DNA of 64,000 bases from assembly GCA_020161455.1 (NCBI GenBank), contig JAIUNZ010000008.1, positions 62,001 through 126,000 on the forward strand. Direction: 5' to 3'. A program made the translations under genes and the position numbers. Under the pieces are notes generated by a model. It saw nothing but the letters and a program-made list of their open reading frames with translations, did no database searches and was not told the origin of the DNA. This document shows, one piece after another, positions 8,959 to 17,800 of the stretch. Positions within the stretch are counted from its first letter, which is position 1. Every line of letters begins with the position of its first letter. The DNA is from Bacteroidota bacterium (lineage in GTDB: Bacteria > Bacteroidota > Bacteroidia > Flavobacteriales > Flavobacteriaceae).

Positions 8959-9769
8959 TTTTTAATTTATTTTTATACACAAAAACTGAAATGAAAATAC
9001 TTGCTTCATAAATAATCAACATCGGAATGGATACTGAAATTTGACTAACTACATCTGGAGGTGTTACTATTGCTGCCACTATTAATACAATTATAATAGC
9101 ATATTTTCTATATTTTCTTAAAAAATCGGGGGTTACCATTCCAAGTTTAGAAAGAAAATAGATGATGATTGGTAATTCAAAAAATAATCCTGCTGCAATT
9201 ACTGAAGTTTTAATCATTCCGATATATGATTCCAAGTTGAATTCGTTTTTTACAACACTACTGATGGAAAATGTTGCTACAAAATTCACAGAAAGCGGTA
9301 CAATTAAAAAATAGCCAAATAAAACTCCTAGAAAGAAAAGTAATGAGGAAGCCACTATAAAAAGTGAGGCATTTTGTTTTTCTTTATTATACAATGCTGG
9401 ACTAATAAATTTCCAAACTTCATATAGTATATAAGGTACAGCAAGAATAAACCCAGCAGTAATACATGTCCAAATAAAAATATTTACTTGTCCTTCCATC
9501 GAAGTATTTTGAATAACAAATGGAAGTTCATTGACACAAATATCTCCAGTCATTCCTAATCTGTGAGCTACATCACAAAAAAAACGATAAGTAACAAAAT
9601 CAGTTCTTGTGGGTCCAAAAATGATTTGGTCAAAGATATAATCGCTAAAAAAATAAGTAACTATTGCCATAAAGACAATTACTGCAGAGCTTCTTACTAA
9701 CAACCATCTTAAATCTTCTAAATGGTCTAAGAAAGACATTTCATTGACAGGTTTTTTATTTTTTGCCAT
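8951..9769 (-). CDS. tatC: Sec-independent protein translocase subunit TatC
   Basis: 272 residues with six membrane helices; the receptor subunit of the twin-arginine translocase. The N-terminus EMSFLDHLEDLRWLLVRS is the conserved signal-peptide-binding segment (usually hLxELR). Further on are VPYILYEVWKFISPALYNKE and the AAIVTPPDVVSQ motif before the last helices. It shares one base with the stop codon of the upstream isomerase gene (TAATG) and overlaps the downstream CMD-family gene by 8 bp, forming a tight operon. No tatA/tatB gene is in the window. The first periplasmic loop is long, with two Cys. Confidence 0.93.
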   Translation of the reverse strand: MAKNKKPVNEMSFLDHLEDLRWLLVRSSAVIVFMAIVTYFFSDYIFDQIIFGPTRTDFVTYRFFCDVAHRLGMTGDICVNELPFVIQNTSMEGQVNIFIWTCITAGFILAVPYILYEVWKFISPALYNKEKQNASLFIVASSLLFFLGVLFGYFLIVPLSVNFVATFSISSVVKNEFNLESYIGMIKTSVIAAGLFFELPIIIYFLSKLGMVTPDFLRKYRKYAIIIVLIVAAIVTPPDVVSQISVSIPMLIIYEASIFISVFVYKNKLKNG

Positions 9770-10734
9770 TATACAATACCTTCTTTTAAAATATCGTGCA
9801 AATGTAGTACACCTTTATATTCATTGTTATCAACCACAACCAATTGTGTAATCGAAAAATCTTCAAGAATGTTTAAAGCATCGCTAACTAAATCTGTTGA
9901 TTTTATAGTTTTAGGATTAATTGACATAATGTCTTTTGCTGTTAATCCTGAAATATTTTCTGTCTTATTCAACATTCTTCTAATGTCACCATCTGTAATT
10001 ATTCCAATAACTTTTTCATTTTCAACTACAGCAGTAACACCAAGTCTTTTTTCAGAAATTTCAACAATTACATTTTTTATACTAGAATCAGGTGCAACAA
10101 TTGGTTTATGACTAGTTTCTAACATATTTCCAACTCTAAGCAACAATTTTTTGCCTAAAGCACCACCTGGATGGTATTTTGCAAAATCTTCTGCCGTAAA
10201 ATTTTCCATTTCCATCAAACAAACAGCAATAGCATCACCAATAACTAATTGAGCAGTAGTGCTATTAGTAGGTGCTAAATTATTAGGACAAGCTTCTGTT
10301 TCAACATAAGTATTCAATACAAAATCCGATTCTTTACCTAAAAAAGAAGTAGTATTTCCTGTAATCGCTATTAATTTGTTGCCAAAACGTTTTAATAAAG
10401 GAACTAAAACTTTTATTTCGGGACTATTACCACTTTTTGAGATACAAATCACAACATCATCTCGTTGTACCATTCCTAAATCGCCGTGAATAGCTTCTGA
10501 AGCATGAAGAAAAAGAGAAGGTGTTCCAGTGGAATTGAGAGTTGCAACAATTTTTTGAGCAATAATGGCACTTTTTCCAATACCAGTAACGACTAGTCTT
10601 CCTTTAGATTTATAGATGATTTCTACTGCATTAACAAAATTTTCGTCTAAAAAATCAACTAGTTTTGCGATAGCATGACTCTCTGAAAGTATTGTTTTTT
10701 TGGCAGTTGCGAGAATTTTTTTTGATTCAATCAA
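9769..10734 (-). CDS. kdsD: KpsF/GutQ-family arabinose-5-phosphate isomerase
   Basis: 321 residues. An N-terminal SIS sugar-isomerase domain (about 35-180) contains GIGKSAIIAQKIVATLNSTG, HASEAIHGDLGMV, SKSGNSPE and HPGGALGKKLL. Two CBS domains follow (about 200-320; GIITDGDIRR in the first). The enzyme converts ribulose-5-phosphate to arabinose-5-phosphate, the entry to KDO for the LPS inner core. That fits lptB nearby. It is the first gene of a kpsF-tatC-CMD operon and is divergent from recQ. Confidence 0.92.
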   Translation of the reverse strand: MIESKKILATAKKTILSESHAIAKLVDFLDENFVNAVEIIYKSKGRLVVTGIGKSAIIAQKIVATLNSTGTPSLFLHASEAIHGDLGMVQRDDVVICISKSGNSPEIKVLVPLLKRFGNKLIAITGNTTSFLGKESDFVLNTYVETEACPNNLAPTNSTTAQLVIGDAIAVCLMEMENFTAEDFAKYHPGGALGKKLLLRVGNMLETSHKPIVAPDSSIKNVIVEISEKRLGVTAVVENEKVIGIITDGDIRRMLNKTENISGLTAKDIMSINPKTIKSTDLVSDALNILEDFSITQLVVVDNNEYKGVLHLHDILKEGIV

Positions 10735-10820
10735 TTTTGTGTTATTTTTATGTTTGTATGTATAAAAGATTATGTTATCTTTATGGATGCAAATTTAAAT
10801 AAATAACTAGTAAGATAAGA

Positions 10821-13016
10821 ATGAATTCTAACGAAATTGACATTCATAAAGAATTAAAAAAATATTTTGGTTTTTCACAGTTTAAAGGACTGCAAGAAAA
10901 AGTTATAAAAAGTATTGTTCAAAAAGAAAATACCTTTGTTATAATGCCAACTGGCGGAGGAAAATCACTTTGTTATCAATTGCCAGCATTAATTGAAGAA
11001 GGAACAGCAATTGTTGTTTCTCCTCTTATTGCTTTGATGAAAAACCAAGTGGATGCCATCAGAAGTTTGTCTTCTGAAGCAGGAATTGCACATGTTTTAA
11101 ATTCATCATTGACGAAAACCGAAATAAATCAAGTAAAAAAAGACATTACTTCTGGAATTACAAAATTGTTATACGTAGCTCCTGAATCGTTAACAAAAGA
11201 AGAATATGTTCAATTTTTAAAATCTGTTCCAATTTCTTTTGTTGCCATTGATGAAGCACATTGTATTTCTGAATGGGGACATGATTTTAGGCCAGAGTAT
11301 AGAAATTTGAAAACCATAATTAAGCATTTAGGCGATGTTCCAGTTATTGGATTAACTGCAACCGCTACACCAAAAGTACAAGAAGATATTTTGAAAAATT
11401 TGGATATGAGTGATGCAAAAACTTTTAAAGCATCTTTCAATCGTCCGAATTTATTTTATGAAGTGCGTACAAAAACTAAAAATATTGAATCCGATATTAT
11501 ACGTTTTATCAAACAACACAAAGGAAAATCTGGAATTATATACTGTTTAAGTCGTAAAAAAGTAGAAGAAATTGCAGGAGTTTTACAAGTAAATGGAATT
11601 TCTGCGGTACCTTATCATGCAGGATTGGATGCTAAAACTAGAGCGAAACACCAAGACATGTTTTTGATGGAAGATGTTGACGTTGTAGTTGCAACCATTG
11701 CTTTTGGAATGGGAATTGACAAACCAGACGTACGTTTTGTAATTCATCATGATATTCCAAAATCTTTAGAAAGTTATTATCAAGAAACTGGTCGTGCTGG
11801 TCGAGATGGAGGAGAAGGTCATTGTTTGGCATACTACTCCTATAAAGACGTAGAAAAATTAGAAAAATTCATGTCGGGAAAACCAGTAGCTGAGCAAGAA
11901 ATTGGGTTTGCATTATTGCAAGAAGTAGTTGCTTATGCAGAAACTTCCATGTCGAGACGTAAATTTCTATTGCATTATTTTGGTGAAGAATTTGATAGTG
12001 AAACTGGTGAAGGTGCCGATATGGATGATAATGTTCGTAATCCAAAAACGAAAGTTGAAGCTCAAAACAATGTTAAAAAACTATTAGAAGTTGTTCGTGA
12101 CACCAAACATTTATACAAATCAAAAGAAATTGTTTTCACATTAATTGGTCGTGTAAATGCCACTATAAAAGCGCACAGAACTGATGCTCAAAGTTTTTTT
12201 GGTTGCGGAGTTGATCAGGAAGAACGCTATTGGATGGCATTAATTCGTCAAGTTTTAGTGGATGGTCTATTGACTAAAGATATTGAAACCTATGGAATTC
12301 TTAAAATTTCACAAAAAGGATTGGATTTTATAAAAAACCCAAGATCTTTCATGATGTCTGAAGACCATGAATACAACGAAGCAGAAGATGATGCAATAGT
12401 AACAGCAGCAAAATCAACAGGAACAGCAGATGAAGTGCTGATGAATATGCTTCGTGATTTGCGAAAAAAAGTTGCGAAAAAGTTAGGTGTTCCACCATTT
12501 GTAGTTTTTCAAGATCCTTCTTTAGAAGATATGGCTCTAAAGTATCCAATATCAATTGAAGAATTATTCAATATTCACGGTGTTGGAGAAGGAAAAGCTA
12601 AAAAATATGGAAAAGAATTTATAGAACTTATAGCTCGCTATGTAAACGATAACGATATTGTTAGACCTGACGATTTAGTAGTGAAATCTACTGGAGCAAA
12701 TTCTGCCAATAAATTATATATCATTCAAAATATTGATAGAAAATTATCTTTAGAAGACATTGCCAAAGCTAAAGGAATGAACATGGAAGCTTTGCTTAAA
12801 GAAATGGAGCAAATAGTATATTCTGGAACAAAATTAAACATCAGTTATTGGATAAACGAGGTACTTGACGAAGATCAACAAGAGGAAATTCATGAGTATT
12901 TCATGGAATCCGAATCGGATAATATTGAAAACGCCTTAAAAGAATTTGATGGCGATTATGATATTGAGGAACTTCGATTAATGCGAATAAAATTCATTAG
13001 CGAAGTAGCAAATTAA
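10821..13016 (+). CDS. recQ: ATP-dependent DNA helicase RecQ
   Basis: 731-residue SF2 3'-5' helicase for recombination repair and stalled forks. Motifs: GLQEKVIKSIV (motif 0), TGGGKSLCYQLP (Walker A, about 45), DEAHCISEWGHDFRPEY (about 142), TATATP, then YYQETGRAGRDG (motif VI, about 320). RQC and HRDC domains follow, HRDC at about 535-610. The region that normally holds the four zinc-binding Cys (about 372-405: SMSRRKFLLHYFGEE, then ETGEGADMDDN) has none. The C-terminus is about 100 residues longer than in E. coli RecQ. Divergent from kpsF and closed by a strong bidirectional terminator. Confidence 0.94.
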   Translation: MNSNEIDIHKELKKYFGFSQFKGLQEKVIKSIVQKENTFVIMPTGGGKSLCYQLPALIEEGTAIVVSPLIALMKNQVDAIRSLSSEAGIAHVLNSSLTKTEINQVKKDITSGITKLLYVAPESLTKEEYVQFLKSVPISFVAIDEAHCISEWGHDFRPEYRNLKTIIKHLGDVPVIGLTATATPKVQEDILKNLDMSDAKTFKASFNRPNLFYEVRTKTKNIESDIIRFIKQHKGKSGIIYCLSRKKVEEIAGVLQVNGISAVPYHAGLDAKTRAKHQDMFLMEDVDVVVATIAFGMGIDKPDVRFVIHHDIPKSLESYYQETGRAGRDGGEGHCLAYYSYKDVEKLEKFMSGKPVAEQEIGFALLQEVVAYAETSMSRRKFLLHYFGEEFDSETGEGADMDDNVRNPKTKVEAQNNVKKLLEVVRDTKHLYKSKEIVFTLIGRVNATIKAHRTDAQSFFGCGVDQEERYWMALIRQVLVDGLLTKDIETYGILKISQKGLDFIKNPRSFMMSEDHEYNEAEDDAIVTAAKSTGTADEVLMNMLRDLRKKVAKKLGVPPFVVFQDPSLEDMALKYPISIEELFNIHGVGEGKAKKYGKEFIELIARYVNDNDIVRPDDLVVKSTGANSANKLYIIQNIDRKLSLEDIAKAKGMNMEALLKEMEQIVYSGTKLNISYWINEVLDEDQQEEIHEYFMESESDNIENALKEFDGDYDIEELRLMRIKFISEVAN

Positions 13017-13033
13017 AAGAAATTCCAAAAAAT

Positions 13034-13079
13034 AAATTCCAAATTCCAATCATAATCTATTGGAATTTGGAATTTTTTT
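13034..13079. terminator. Bidirectional intrinsic terminator between recQ and the 79-residue gene
   Basis: A perfect 17-bp inverted repeat (13034-13050 with 13059-13075) has an 8-nt loop. It is followed by T7 on the + strand and by a T6 run a few bases past the stem on the - strand. It lies between two convergent genes and can serve both. Confidence 0.85.
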
Positions 13080-13087
13080 ATTGTTTT

Positions 13088-13327
13088 TTATTTCTGATAA
13101 ACTTCTCCTCTGTGTGGTTTCAAAGCATCACGAACTTGAATCATGTTTTCTTCTTTAACTACCATAAAAGCTATTGCATACAATTCTGAAATAACTTCAA
13201 AACCAGTAATTTTTTCTTCAAGTTTTTTAATTTCGATGTATTCTTTTAAATGCTTTTCATGATGCTCGGCAATTTTTGCAGCAGATTCACCACGAAAATC
13301 CCAAATCAATTTTATTTTTCTTGACAT
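13088..13327 (-). CDS. Conserved hypothetical protein, 79 residues
   Basis: A small soluble alpha/beta protein beginning MSRKIKLIWDFRGESAAKIAEHH. The rest is charged, with Glu/Lys-rich helices (EIKKLEEK) and a C-terminal segment VRDALKPHRGEVYQ. No signal peptide, membrane segment or Cys is visible. I do not recognise a function. It converges on recQ, sharing the terminator, and is divergent from the DUF2891 gene, whose start is 54 bp away. Confidence 0.6.
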   Translation of the reverse strand: MSRKIKLIWDFRGESAAKIAEHHEKHLKEYIEIKKLEEKITGFEVISELYAIAFMVVKEENMIQVRDALKPHRGEVYQK

Positions 13328-13381
13328 ATTTTTGATTTATCATACAAAGATAAGTTTTCGTAAATTTGTGAAAACCAAATT

Positions 13382-14443
13382 ATGAAAATAATTACTTCAA
13401 TTTTTCTATTAATAACAACTTCCTGTTTTTCACAAGAATTAACACTTTCACAAGCCAACCATCTAGCAACTTTACCCATTAAGTGTTTGCAACAAGAATA
13501 TCCCAATAAACTAAGTCAATTGCTCATAGACAGCACCGAGATACAGTCGCCAAAAGTGTTGCATCCCGCTTTCTATGGTTGCTTCGACTGGCATTCCTCG
13601 GTTCACGGTCATTGGAGTTTGGTTTTTTTATTGAATAAATTTCCAAATCTTGAAAACAAAGAAGAAATCATCAAGAAACTTCAAATCAATCTATCCAAAG
13701 AAAACATTCAAACGGAAATTAATTATCTCAACAAAACACACGAAAAATCTTTTGAACGAACCTATGGCTGGAATTGGTTATTGAAATTGCAACTCGAATT
13801 GGAAACTTCAAACGAATCTTTTGCAAAAGAACTAGCCCAAAATTTAAAACCATTATCCGATTTAATCATCGAAAGATACATTGAGTTTTTACCCAAATTA
13901 TTGTATCCAATTCGGGTTGGCACACATGCAAATACTGCTTTCGGATTAACGATGGCTTGGGATTATGCGGTCTATTCTAAAGATGAAAACTTCCAAAACA
14001 GTATAAAGTCCAATGCCAAACGATTATTTAATTCCGATAAAAATTGTCCTATGAGTTGGGAACCAAGTGGCACCGATTTTCTTTCGCCTTGTTTAGAAGA
14101 AATGGCTATTATGGAACGCATATTGCCTAAAAATGAGTTTCTAAAATGGGTAAAAGATTTTACACCACAATTATTTGTGAAAAATTTCAATTGGGAAGTT
14201 GCCAAAGTTTCTGATAGAACCGACGGACATTTGGTGCATCTTGACGGTTTGAATTTCAGTCGTGCATGGAATTTTTATCATTTAGTAAATCAATATCCAA
14301 ATGCGTTTTCACATCTTAAAAAAGTAGCCGATTATCATTTCCAATTTTCATTACCATCCGTTGTTGATGGAAATTATGAAGGCGAACATTGGTTAGCTTC
14401 TTTTGCTTTAAGAACATTTGAAGAAAAAAGTAAAATCAAATAA
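13382..14443 (+). CDS. DUF2891 family secreted protein
   Basis: 353 residues with a signal peptide (1-17, ending TSCFSQ). The mature part resembles DUF2891: HPAFYGCFDWHSSVHGHW (about residues 59-76), RTYGWNWLLKLQLEL, GTHANTAFGLTMAWDYA, WEPSGTDFLSPCLEEM, then HLDGLNFSRAWNFYHL. The many His/Trp/Glu residues and the helical layout suggest an (alpha/alpha)6 glycoside-hydrolase-like fold, but no activity has been assigned to the family as far as I know. A -7-like TAAATTTG lies at 13361-13368, giving a very short leader. Confidence 0.8.
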   Translation: MKIITSIFLLITTSCFSQELTLSQANHLATLPIKCLQQEYPNKLSQLLIDSTEIQSPKVLHPAFYGCFDWHSSVHGHWSLVFLLNKFPNLENKEEIIKKLQINLSKENIQTEINYLNKTHEKSFERTYGWNWLLKLQLELETSNESFAKELAQNLKPLSDLIIERYIEFLPKLLYPIRVGTHANTAFGLTMAWDYAVYSKDENFQNSIKSNAKRLFNSDKNCPMSWEPSGTDFLSPCLEEMAIMERILPKNEFLKWVKDFTPQLFVKNFNWEVAKVSDRTDGHLVHLDGLNFSRAWNFYHLVNQYPNAFSHLKKVADYHFQFSLPSVVDGNYEGEHWLASFALRTFEEKSKIK

Positions 14444-14493
14444 CTATTTTTGTTCGCTGAAAAAGATTTCTATAATCTGAAAAACAAAAAAAA

Positions 14494-16056
14494 ATGCCAC
14501 GCGAATACCAGTTTCAAGTTTCTCCCGAAGTTGCAGCCAATGAAAATTTGCTCAACCAACACGTGGCAAAACAATTTCAAATTTCTCCAAAAGATATTCA
14601 GAAAACCGTTGTTTTAAAACGCTCAATCGATGCGCGTCAAAAAGCAATAAAAGTTAACATCAAAGCTAAAGTATATTTTGTTGGAGAAGATTTTGAAGAA
14701 AATAATTTTCAATTACCCGAATATAAAAACGTATCCAATGCGCAAGAAGTAATCATTGTTGGTGCAGGACCAGCCGGCCTTTTTGCAGCGTTGCAATTGA
14801 TTGAGTTAGGATTAAAACCAATAGTCATCGAACGTGGCAAAGATGTTCGTGGTCGTCGTAGAGATTTGAAAGCAATAAATGTTGAGCATATTGTCAACGA
14901 AGATTCTAATTATTGTTTTGGTGAAGGCGGTGCAGGAACTTATTCTGATGGAAAACTCTATACACGTTCAAAAAAACGTGGTGATGTAGATAGGATTTTA
15001 AGATTATTAGTCGGTTTTGGAGCAACTTCGGAAATTTTGGTAGAAGCGCATCCGCATATTGGAACCAATAAATTACCACAAATCATTCAAGATATTCGAG
15101 AGAAAATCATCGAATGTGGCGGCAAAGTGTTGTTTGAAACTCGTGTCACCGATTTTGTGATTTCAAATAACGAAATTCAAGGCGTAGTAACCCAAAATGA
15201 CGATATAATACCAGCCAATAAATTAATTTTAGCTACAGGTCATTCGGCACGAGATATTTTTGAATTATTAGACCGAAAAAAAATAGTAATAGAAGCCAAA
15301 CCTTTCGCGCTAGGCGTTCGAGCAGAACATCCACAAGAGTTGATTGACAAAATTCAATACAGTTGTGATTATCGAGGCGAATTTCTTCCGCCTGCGCCGT
15401 ATTCGATTGTAAAACAGGTCAATGGTCGTGGTATGTATTCGTTTTGCATGTGTCCTGGCGGTGTGATTGCTCCTTGCGCTACAAGTCCTGGTGAAGTAGT
15501 TACCAACGGCTGGTCGCCATCAAAGCGTGATCAAGTTACTGCCAATTCGGGAATTGTAGTCGAATTAAAATTGGAAGATTTTAAACCATTTGCCAAATTT
15601 GGCGCACTAGCCGGAATGGAATTTCAGAAAAATATTGAACAAAATGCATGGCAAATGGCTGGCAAAACTCAAAAAGTACCGGCACAACGATTAGTTGATT
15701 TTTCATGCCAGAAAATTTCTTCAGATATACCGAAAACCTCTTATGTTCCGGGAACTACTTCGGTAGAATTAGGAGATGTATTTCCTAATTTTTTAACCCA
15801 AATTATGCGTGAAGGTTTCCAAGAATTTGGCAAAAGCATGAAAGGTTATTTTACTAACGAAGCTATATTGCATGCACCCGAAAGCAGAACATCTTCTCCC
15901 GTTAGAATTCCAAGAGATGATTTTTCTTTGGAACATCCACAAATCAAAGGATTGTATCCATGTGGCGAAGGTGCTGGTTTTGCAGGAGGAATCATTTCAG
16001 CCGCCATTGATGGCGAAAAATGTGCTTTGAAAATTGCTGAAAGTATCTCAAAATAA
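14494..16056 (+). CDS. FAD-dependent oxidoreductase (COG2509-like)
   Basis: 520 residues. The N-terminal ~80 residues form a separate small domain (PREYQFQVSPEVAANE onward). Then comes an FAD-binding dinucleotide fold, VIIVGAGPAGLFAALQLIELG (about 87), with ERG at the end of its second strand. Further motifs are GEGGAGTYSDGKL, LATGHSARDIFELL, CMCPGGVIAPC, and C-terminal YPCGEGAGFAGGIISAAIDG, which closes the FAD site. This matches uncharacterised FAD-dependent dehydrogenases of the COG2509 type. Substrate unknown. It stands alone, 50 bp after the DUF2891 gene. Confidence 0.85.
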   Translation: MPREYQFQVSPEVAANENLLNQHVAKQFQISPKDIQKTVVLKRSIDARQKAIKVNIKAKVYFVGEDFEENNFQLPEYKNVSNAQEVIIVGAGPAGLFAALQLIELGLKPIVIERGKDVRGRRRDLKAINVEHIVNEDSNYCFGEGGAGTYSDGKLYTRSKKRGDVDRILRLLVGFGATSEILVEAHPHIGTNKLPQIIQDIREKIIECGGKVLFETRVTDFVISNNEIQGVVTQNDDIIPANKLILATGHSARDIFELLDRKKIVIEAKPFALGVRAEHPQELIDKIQYSCDYRGEFLPPAPYSIVKQVNGRGMYSFCMCPGGVIAPCATSPGEVVTNGWSPSKRDQVTANSGIVVELKLEDFKPFAKFGALAGMEFQKNIEQNAWQMAGKTQKVPAQRLVDFSCQKISSDIPKTSYVPGTTSVELGDVFPNFLTQIMREGFQEFGKSMKGYFTNEAILHAPESRTSSPVRIPRDDFSLEHPQIKGLYPCGEGAGFAGGIISAAIDGEKCALKIAESISK

Positions 16057-16140
16057 ATTACTGTTCATTTTTATTTTAAAAAAAAGTAGGGTAATCTAAT
16101 TTTGAGTTGTCTTAGTAGAACAAACTTAAAAAAGAATAAT

Positions 16141-17190
16141 ATGAAAAAATTTAAATTCTTAGTTGCATTCGTTGCAATTTTAACAATGACTATCTATTCT
16201 TGTTCAGACAACAATCCTGTAAATGAGCAAAAAACAGCAGAAAAAAGTATTTCTTTAAGAGCCACTTTAGGCAAAATTAAAAAAGACAATAACATTTCGG
16301 GAAGAAATGCAGAAGACCAAGCAATGTGTTTTAATTTTGTGTATCCAATAACTTTGTCATATAATAATGGAACACAAGTTACGGTTACTAGTTTTGATGG
16401 TCTTTTAAGTTTGCTAACTCAAGAAAATGCAAGTTTATATCTAGAAGGAATTGCTTTTCCTTTTCAGGTACAGCAAGAAGGTGAAATACTAACCATTAGC
16501 AATGAAGATGATTTTTATCTATTAATCGATAACTGTGGTTATAATACAGTTTCTGATGATTTTTATATTTTTGATTGCTATGATATAGTTTATCCATTTT
16601 CGTTAATCACAGAAAATAATCAAACTGTTGTAATTAATAATCAACAAGAATTTTATACTGTCATTACTGATGGAAATAATTATGTAGTAGATTTTGTTTA
16701 CCCTATTTCTTTGACAGGAAATGGACAAGATGTAGTAATTAATAATTTATATGAACTAGCAGACGTTTTATCTCAATGTGACATACAAAATGGTTGTATT
16801 TGTCCTGCAGTTTATGATCCTGTTTGTGTAAATGATCCAGTTAATTTTATAACTCTAACTTTTGACAATGCATGTCAGGCTGAGTGTGCTGGCTATACTA
16901 CTTCAGATTTTATAACTTGTGATGATCCAGTAAATACTATCAACTTTGGTGCTGCTTTAGGTACATGTTTTAATGTAAATTATCCAGTTCAAATTCAACA
17001 TCAAGGAGCAATAGTAGATGTTTCAACTAATGGTCAATTGTTACAATACTGGTTTCCTGCACAATCAAATATACCAGCATTTGTATATCCTATAACAGTT
17101 TCGTTTTTAAACGGAACACCAGCTGGAAATACAATGACGATTACTAGTCAAGCTGGGTTTGAAGCGGCAATAAGTAATAATTGCAATTAA
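16141..17190 (+). CDS. Lipoprotein with repeated YP modules and a Kazal-like insert
   Basis: 349 residues. The ATG at 16141 gives a lipoprotein signal with lipobox IYSC (Cys about 20); an upstream in-frame start at 16102 would add 13 residues and spoil it. The protein repeats a ~70-residue module beginning (F/I/N)(V/A)xYP(I/F/V), followed by a hydrophobic strand and an acidic/Asn stretch, at about residues 65, 104, 149, 185, 278 and 314. Between the fourth and fifth modules is a Cys-rich Kazal-like segment (about 218-260): CICPAVYDPVC, then FDNACQAECAGY. Kazal domains inhibit serine proteases. It is immediately upstream of an ECF sigma/FecR/TonB-receptor cassette and is probably its surface partner. 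The function of the repeat is unknown to me. Confidence 0.75.
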   Translation: MKKFKFLVAFVAILTMTIYSCSDNNPVNEQKTAEKSISLRATLGKIKKDNNISGRNAEDQAMCFNFVYPITLSYNNGTQVTVTSFDGLLSLLTQENASLYLEGIAFPFQVQQEGEILTISNEDDFYLLIDNCGYNTVSDDFYIFDCYDIVYPFSLITENNQTVVINNQQEFYTVITDGNNYVVDFVYPISLTGNGQDVVINNLYELADVLSQCDIQNGCICPAVYDPVCVNDPVNFITLTFDNACQAECAGYTTSDFITCDDPVNTINFGAALGTCFNVNYPVQIQHQGAIVDVSTNGQLLQYWFPAQSNIPAFVYPITVSFLNGTPAGNTMTITSQAGFEAAISNNCN

Positions 17191-17220
17191 TTATCTAAAA
17201 AATAGGTTAAATTAATTAAT

Positions 17221-17253
17221 GTACCACATACTAATTTATAAAGTATGTGGTAC
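17221..17253 (+). promoter_or_regulatory. Hairpin between the lipoprotein and sigma-factor genes
   Basis: A perfect 12-bp inverted repeat (17221-17232 with 17242-17253) with a 9-nt loop ends 10 bases before the sigma-factor ATG. Only TTT follows, so it is a weak terminator at best. It could be an attenuator, an RNA-processing site, or a structure limiting translation of the sigma factor relative to the abundant lipoprotein. Confidence 0.55.
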
Positions 17254-17263
17254 TTTATAAATT

Positions 17264-17791
17264 ATGAATATAGAAAATAAGAATACAGAAAAATGCTTGT
17301 GTGAAGAATCAGCTTTCAAGTTGGTTTTTGATTCTTATTTTAAAGTATTGCGAAATTTTTTGATTTTTAGATATAAAAACTTTGAACTCGCTGAAGATAT
17401 TGCCCAAAATGCATTTGTAAAATTATGGGAAAATTGCAAAATATTGAAAAAGGAACAAGCAAAAAGTTTTTTATTTACAACAGCGATTAGGTTATCTTTA
17501 AATCAAATAAAACATCAAAAAATTGTAGCCAATTATGAAATAAATTTTGTTTCAAAATCAAGCGACAAAGAGTCGCCTCAATTTCTTTTGGAAGAAAATG
17601 AATTTAAAATCAGATTAGAAAAAGCAATTAATAATTTACCCCAAAAACAAAGAGAGGTTTTTTTATTAAATAGATTTGAAAATCAAACCTATAAAGAAAT
17701 TGCTGAACAACTTGACTTATCGGTTAAGGCAGTTGAAAAAAGGATGAAACTGGCACTAGAATCGCTTAGAGATGTTGTCAAAAATATATGA
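17264..17791 (+). CDS. ECF RNA polymerase sigma factor (FecI-like)
   Basis: 175 residues. Sigma-70 region 2 lies at about 20-90 (NFELAEDIAQNAFVKLWEN, a -10-recognition helix). Region 4 lies at about 115-170: INNLPQKQREVFLLNRFENQTYKEIAEQL followed by LSVKAVEKRMKLAL, the helix-turn-helix. Length and layout match Bacteroidota FecI-like sigma factors that control an adjacent TonB receptor. FecR begins 9 bp after its stop. Confidence 0.92.
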   Translation: MNIENKNTEKCLCEESAFKLVFDSYFKVLRNFLIFRYKNFELAEDIAQNAFVKLWENCKILKKEQAKSFLFTTAIRLSLNQIKHQKIVANYEINFVSKSSDKESPQFLLEENEFKIRLEKAINNLPQKQREVFLLNRFENQTYKEIAEQLDLSVKAVEKRMKLALESLRDVVKNI

Positions 17792-17800
17792 TTGTGTAGC

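Noticed and set aside
13312-13506. 64-codon open frame on the - strand
   Set aside because: It crosses the DUF2891 signal-peptide region antisense and its product is Cys/Trp-rich nonsense without homologous features.
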